Positions 59,601 to 64,000 of a DNA stretch of 64,000 nucleotides are shown in pieces (position 1 is the first letter of the stretch; each line of letters begins with the position of its first letter). This DNA is from Globodera rostochiensis (lineage: Eukaryota > Nematoda > Chromadorea > Rhabditida > Heteroderidae), in assembly GCA_018350325.1 (NCBI GenBank), contig JAEVLN010000007.1, positions 4,011,804 through 4,075,803 on the forward strand. The letters run 5' to 3'. Position numbers and translations under genes: made by a program. Under the pieces are notes generated by a model. That model made no database searches. It worked only from the letters and a program-made list of their open reading frames with translations, and was not told where the DNA came from.

Positions 59601-60315
59601 GGCATTTTATACCGGGTTTTTTGGGGGGGGGCTGTGCCGGTTTTTTCATCGGGTTGTGCCGGGCTTTTGAGTTTCTGATCAGTGATCACATCCCTGCAAA
59701 AGATCCACTTTCATTGATCAAAGCGAGTGATTGGACTAGAAAAGACTGATCATGTATGTACACAGAGAAATCACTCTGATCTCTTTTAACATTAAGCCTT
59801 CTCTGTTGGGCGTGAAATCGGCAGGAGCCCACGAAATGATCTACAATGCGATCAAAAAGTGTGGCATCGAATATCACAAAGAGTTGTACGCCAACATCGT
59901 CCTGTCCGGCGGCTCGACGATGTACTCGGGCATTGCTAAGCGTATGAAAAAAGAAATCACCGCTTTGGCAACGTCCACGATGGAAGTCAAAGTCATTGCA
60001 CCGCCGGAGCGCAAGCATTCGGTGTGGATCGGTGGCTCCATTCTGGCCTCGTTGTCCACCTTCCAGCAGATGTGAGTGCCATGCCGAAAATAGTTTAAAA
60101 TTCCGACATTTTTGAGCTTGAACCTCGTCCCCCCCCCCTCCCTCCCTCGACCCCTGACATTGACCCCCAACCCTGGCCACCGACACTCCCCTCCGACTCC
60201 CGACATTTTTGGTTGTAGAACAACCCCAATTAAAATATAAAATTAATTTAGGTGGATTAGCAAAGCCGTTTATTATGAGTTCGGCCCGTCCGTTGGCCAT
60301 CGCAAGTGCTTTTGA
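56652..60315 (+). CDS. Divergent actin
   Basis: Eight exons join in frame: 56652-56696, 56889-57142, 57605-57677, 57827-57944, 58000-58220, 58534-58650, 59797-60071 and 60252-60315, giving 388 residues against about 376 for conventional actin. Diagnostic stretches are [13 protein letters not shown] (phosphate loop), [15 protein letters not shown] with the conserved His, [49 protein letters not shown] and the ending GHRKCF. Intron 1 starts with GC (GCAGGG). The segment normally forming the DNase-binding loop is replaced by a longer basic one ([13 protein letters not shown]), and small insertions lie near [20 protein letters not shown]. Intron 6 contains a 913-bp mobile element. The open frame suggests a functional though diverged paralogue; a decaying copy is possible. 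Confidence 0.92.
58665..59577 (+). mobile_element. Long hAT-like element with tRNA-like/hairpin core
   Basis: The ends CAGAGCTGGGCGAAA and TTTCGCCCAGCTCTG are perfect inverted repeats, with an exact 8-bp duplication GTGCTGAT (58657-58664 and 59578-59585). Terminal arrays use GTTTCGTTTCG. The core has an A-box TGGTGTAGTGGTGA (58862-58875), a B-box GGTTCAGATCC (58893-58903) and the GC-rich hairpin (59230-59255). It lies in actin intron 6. No transposase ORF was seen. Confidence 0.92.
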
Positions 60316-61833
60316 TGTGGATGATCGGAAATGGAAGCGACCGATGGGAAGTGATCTTGAATTGCGCGGGTGTTGTAATCAAATTTTTCAACTTGCTTTT
60401 CTCATTTTTGCGCTCTTCTGCTTTACAAGAGAATTCTTCACGTTTGGCAAAATGAAAATGTTTGGCATTTGATCAAATTTTTTATAAAAATCAAAAATGT
60501 TTTCGCGGCAAAAAGAGGAAAAATGGAAAAATTTTATGAAAAAAGTGGTTAGGCTTTCTTCCTTCACGAAAAAATTATTCAGCGTTATTCTACCGGTGCT
60601 GAAACAGCACAAAACCTTCATTTAAAAAAAATCACCGACGGCAGCACAAACAAAAATGTTCCTCTTTTTTATGCTGGGAGGAATGAAAAAAGACCAAAGG
60701 TGCAAAAAAAATGATGCACATTTAATGCTAGAGATGGGAAAGTGTGAAAATATCCCCCCCCCCCCTACCGTCTCAGCCATTATCCCCACATACACAATTC
60801 ATTCATTCATTTAAACATTGGAATTGACATTTTTTTGTCCCTCCGATTTAATTTTGCATTTTCTGATCAACATTCATCGATTCACAGACTTCCCATTAAA
60901 AGCAGTTTATTTTGGTTTCATAGCTATTTTTAAAGTCAATTATTCTTTGTACATTTAAATATGTCTAATAATTGTGTTTTATGTGCCTTTTGAAGCGGAT
61001 CACTTTTTCGGTGTATTTACCTAATTTTAAGAGTTTTCAATCCGGCATCAAAATAAAATTTATCAATTGATTTACTTTTTCGGCAACCAACACTCTTTCT
61101 GTTAATTTAACTAAGGGTACGCTAAAATACTAAAATCAAACCCTTGGGGCAATTTAACAACGTCTTGGCCTTTTATTTGCCCGAGGCGAGATTGCTTTTC
61201 ACTGAATGCACTATTTATGAAGGAAATTTTGATTGAAATCGAAAGGCACCCATCCCTTACCCGAATCTCAAATCTCAAATCTTCGAGTTCTTTTCTTCAT
61301 CATATCTCCGATCCAAAATCATTTATTTTCTTTTCGCATTTATTCAAATAATTTTTATATAATTTGTCACTCATTGTTCCGTGTCAGGACAAATCACTAA
61401 AGACAAAGCGTTCAAAATCACTAATATCTTAAAAATGGACAAAAATCACTGATAGCATAAAAACGGGCAAAAAAAAATCACTAAAATGCCACAGCGCATC
61501 AGACGGTGTTTGATTGTCCGCTTTTTATTGGTTATATGTCTAATTGAGGCATTTTTTGGGAACGTCTCCAATTCTGATATCCAGAGGCTGGTTTCGAGAC
61601 AAACATTTATCCATTCTGGTTTAAACTTCCAAAAAAACAGTTTGCTGGATGTCTAATCCCATCAGTTCTGCGCCCGGGTCTCAGAAGCGGTTTGGTTCCG
61701 GATTGACCTGTATCGGGGATTATTATTGCGATTTTTAGCTTTAAATTGCGATTTCGTATACAATGTTAATTTAGCACAGAAATGTCTCACAAATAGGAGT
61801 TTGGCAATTTGAACCGACCGAATAAACGTGCAG
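60316..61833. other. No gene recognised
   Basis: A/T-rich sequence between the actin stop and the first ankyrin exon. It will include the actin 3' untranslated region. A loose tandem of ATCACTAAA words lies near 61388-61490. Upstream exons of the ankyrin gene may be hidden here but were not identified. Confidence 0.5.
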
Positions 61834-62671
61834 GAATAGTGGCTTCAATCGGATACGGGAAAGCAAACAAATGGCCCGACTTATGGTAGAAAATAGAAAT
61901 AGAAATTTTTTCTGTAAACGAAATTTGCGACAATTTTGTCTGTTTTCAGCTGGAGCATGGAGCAGACCCGCAAAAAACTGGGACTGAAATGTTTGACGGA
62001 GAATTGACAAGTGGGCGAATTTTATATCAGATTAACTTCCAAAAGGGGGGGGGGAGTTCATATTATCGAAATATTATTAAATTGCCTTGATCTGGTCCGT
62101 CTCAACCAGTGTTTTGCTTGATCCTGCTTGGCCTGTTCTGTTCATTTTGGACAGAACAGATAAATTCTTGGAACACGAACGAACAGAATTAAAATTTTTA
62201 AAATATTGTTAAGTCACCTTCTAATGAAAGGTTTAAGCTTTTTCGGCATTGTATTATGCCGCACATTTTGGGCATTTGGATGTTTGCCGGATGTTGGTGC
62301 TCAACGGCAGGGTTGACGTAAACAAGGCGGAAATCGAAGGTGAAAGACCGTTGCGAATTGCCGCACTCCATGGACATTTGCCCGTTGGTAAGTGCAGTCT
62401 GGTTCAATTTTTGCTAGAGGAAAAATTCGAGAAAAAACCATAAGGATGACCCTTTGTTTTGCAAAAATTCGTAACTTTGGACTAATTCATTTATTACTTG
62501 GCACTTTTAGTCCAATTCTTGGTCGAAAACGGCGCGTACATCAACGGCACAGATGGTGACAGTTTCACACCGTTAATGAGTGCGGCCCGAGCACTGAACA
62601 CTTTGGTTGTACAAATTCTTCTGGACCGCGGGGCTGACAAAAATCTCAGAGCAAACAGTCGATCACTTTAA
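61834..62671 (+). CDS. Ankyrin-repeat protein, 5' incomplete
   Basis: Exons 61834-61885, 61950-62010, 62238-62387 and 62511-62671 join in frame and end at a TAA. Ankyrin signatures are QMARLMLEHGADP, YYAAHFGHLDVCRMLVLNG, RPLRIAALHGHLPV, VQFLVENGAYIN and TPLMSAA...VQILLDRGADKN. Ankyrin repeats mediate protein binding; the partner is unknown. No start codon was placed, so the gene either begins upstream or this is a truncated paralogue. The intron near 62440-62500 contains sequence like the core flank at 59060 (CCTTTTGTTTTGCAA). Confidence 0.7.
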
Positions 62672-62953
62672 ATTATTGATCAAAGTTTTTATTTTAAGAC
62701 GGGATGACGGCAGCCGGATTTCCTGGGACAGGCAGCTCTTCTCTTGGTTCTGAAGCACTTGTCAAACTGATTAACGACCATCATTTCAACTGATGGGATG
62801 AAATTTATGTTACAGTCAACTCGATTTGACTTTTGTTGATTGTTGTGGTTGACGGGCAACGACAACGGTCTTAAATTCAAGAACAATTCATTGTGCTTTG
62901 CACTTTTTAAAAATTTTCGTAAAGTGCCGAAATATGAATTATATGTAAAATGC

Positions 62954-64000
62954 CTAAAATAACAATCCCCATTTGTTCCCCGTCATGTTGCATCCCTCCA
63001 CCTGCTTAAGTGTTTCCACTGCTCTTGAGGCTGTGCGAGTGTGTTCCATTTCCAGCCAGTTTAGCACCTTCGGAAGCCCATCCGCCCGCGCGGTGTGCAG
63101 CCATTGAAAAGTGCCTGGGCCGGCGATGCCTCGGGGCCATCATCGGCGGGATGTTCAAGAACGGGGAATAATCTATCCAAGCTGGGCGATGCGTAAACCC
63201 AGCGGAGATGTGCGCAATCGCGCAAAATCATTGGAGAGATGAAATGGCGTAAATTGGAGAAAAAATGGTGTCCTCCGTAAATGTTGAATGAGCTGATATA
63301 AGGCAACAGCAGAGGCCAAATCTCTTGGCCAAACACATTCCAGCATCGATTTGGACTGAACTAAATTGTCAGCCGAGAGTGAATGGTGTTTTCTGTTTAC
63401 TTTTTGCCAACATTAAATTATTTGCAAAATTTTAGTCTTTTCACGAACATTTCCTCAATCGGGCTTACCGGAACCTCCGGCCAAATGCTCAACGATAACC
63501 CGATGCCCCCATTGAATAAACAGCGAATGCGGTGGAGGAAGCCGATCACATTGTGGTCAATGTGACTAAAAATAAAAAATATATTCTTCCATTTTTCTAA
63601 TCATTTTTTAATTGCGCAAGTTTAACGCCTTGTAAACATTTTAATCTATTTAAAATAAAAATAAATTATTATAAAAATTGTAAGATTTCATCAAAGAGTG
63701 GGGGAGGGCGACAAAAGGGCTTAGCGAAGGAACGATCAAATGGGGGGGGGAAGGGGGGATAATGAATCAAATTAGGCATTGGGCTTAGAGAAATTGTAAA
63801 AAATTTTCAATAAATTCTTAAGGAATTTAACTAAAAATCGATAGTGTGAACGAATTCGGCCGATCACTAATCAATCAAAAGTAAAACGCACAGGATGTAA
63901 ATGCGGTTAAAGCCGACCAGACTGGCGGGCACTGGCTGTTTTGGGATTGGAAATATTCCGCACATTTTGTAGTTGTTGAAGTCTGCATCGAAGTTCTCTT
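62954..64000 (-). pseudogene. F-box-like family gene, frameshifted, cut by window end
   Basis: Exons at 63892-64000 (incomplete), 63469-63565 and 62954-63360 join in phase and read FNRIYIL, HNVIGFLHRIRCLF, CWNVFGQEIWPLL, MILRDCAHLRW and DDGPEASPAQALF. After ALF (near 63104) the family frame continues one base out of register (QWLHTARADGLPKVL), while the original frame stops at 63061. One extra T in CTTTT would explain it. I recall this C-terminal architecture from expanded F-box-containing proteins of cyst nematodes; the F-box itself would lie beyond the window. It could be a pseudogene, a shortened protein or an assembly error. Confidence 0.6.

Overview
The window is eukaryotic nuclear DNA, most likely from a plant-parasitic nematode of the cyst-nematode type (Heteroderidae). 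This is inferred from intron-rich genes, several GC-AG introns, a nematode-type DB cysteine module, an F-box-like gene family that I recall from cyst nematodes, and short secreted proteins preceded by TATA boxes and ATGCCA motifs like those reported for gland effectors. No bacterial gene organisation is present. Every gene model was built by hand from splice signals, reading-frame continuity and family resemblance; no alignment was run.

Layout. 1-9.5 kb is a gene-poor repeat zone holding terminal-inverted-repeat (TIR) elements, foldbacks and three copies of one segment, one of which carries a broken 3' end of the neighbouring gene. 9.5-19.9 kb (minus) is a Golgi apparatus protein 1 (GLG1/ESL-1-like) gene of about 31 exons. 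22.6-23.3 kb and 30.5-31.5 kb (plus) hold two paralogous secreted proteins, and 34.7-34.8 kb (minus) a 50-residue third relative; all three share a signal-peptide region, and copies of their upstream module lie at five places. Between them, 25.8-29.1 kb (minus) is a 10-exon sideroflexin gene. 36.0-39.4 kb (minus) encodes an unrecognised 435-residue secreted protein with one intron filled by a minisatellite. 41.5-43.2 kb (minus) is a fatty-acid elongase (ELO). 47.5-51.7 kb (minus) is a secreted DB-module protein with a Gln/Asn-rich middle. 56.7-60.3 kb (plus) is a divergent actin, 61.8-62.7 kb (plus) an ankyrin-repeat fragment, and 63.0-64.0 kb (minus) an F-box-like family gene running off the window with a frameshift.

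The most unusual content is the repeats. At least ten elements have termini fitting the hAT rule (C/T)A(A/G)NG, most with 8-bp target duplications. Each is built from two inverted arrays of an element-specific short word. Three long ones (3852-4870, 27650-28636, 58665-59577) have unrelated ends and arrays but share a central core: a tRNA-like A-box/B-box followed by a GC-rich 26-nt hairpin. No transposase was seen in the window. The genes do not form an evident pathway; the secreted-protein cluster, with its copied promoter and signal peptide and diverging mature parts, is the one group that looks functionally linked.
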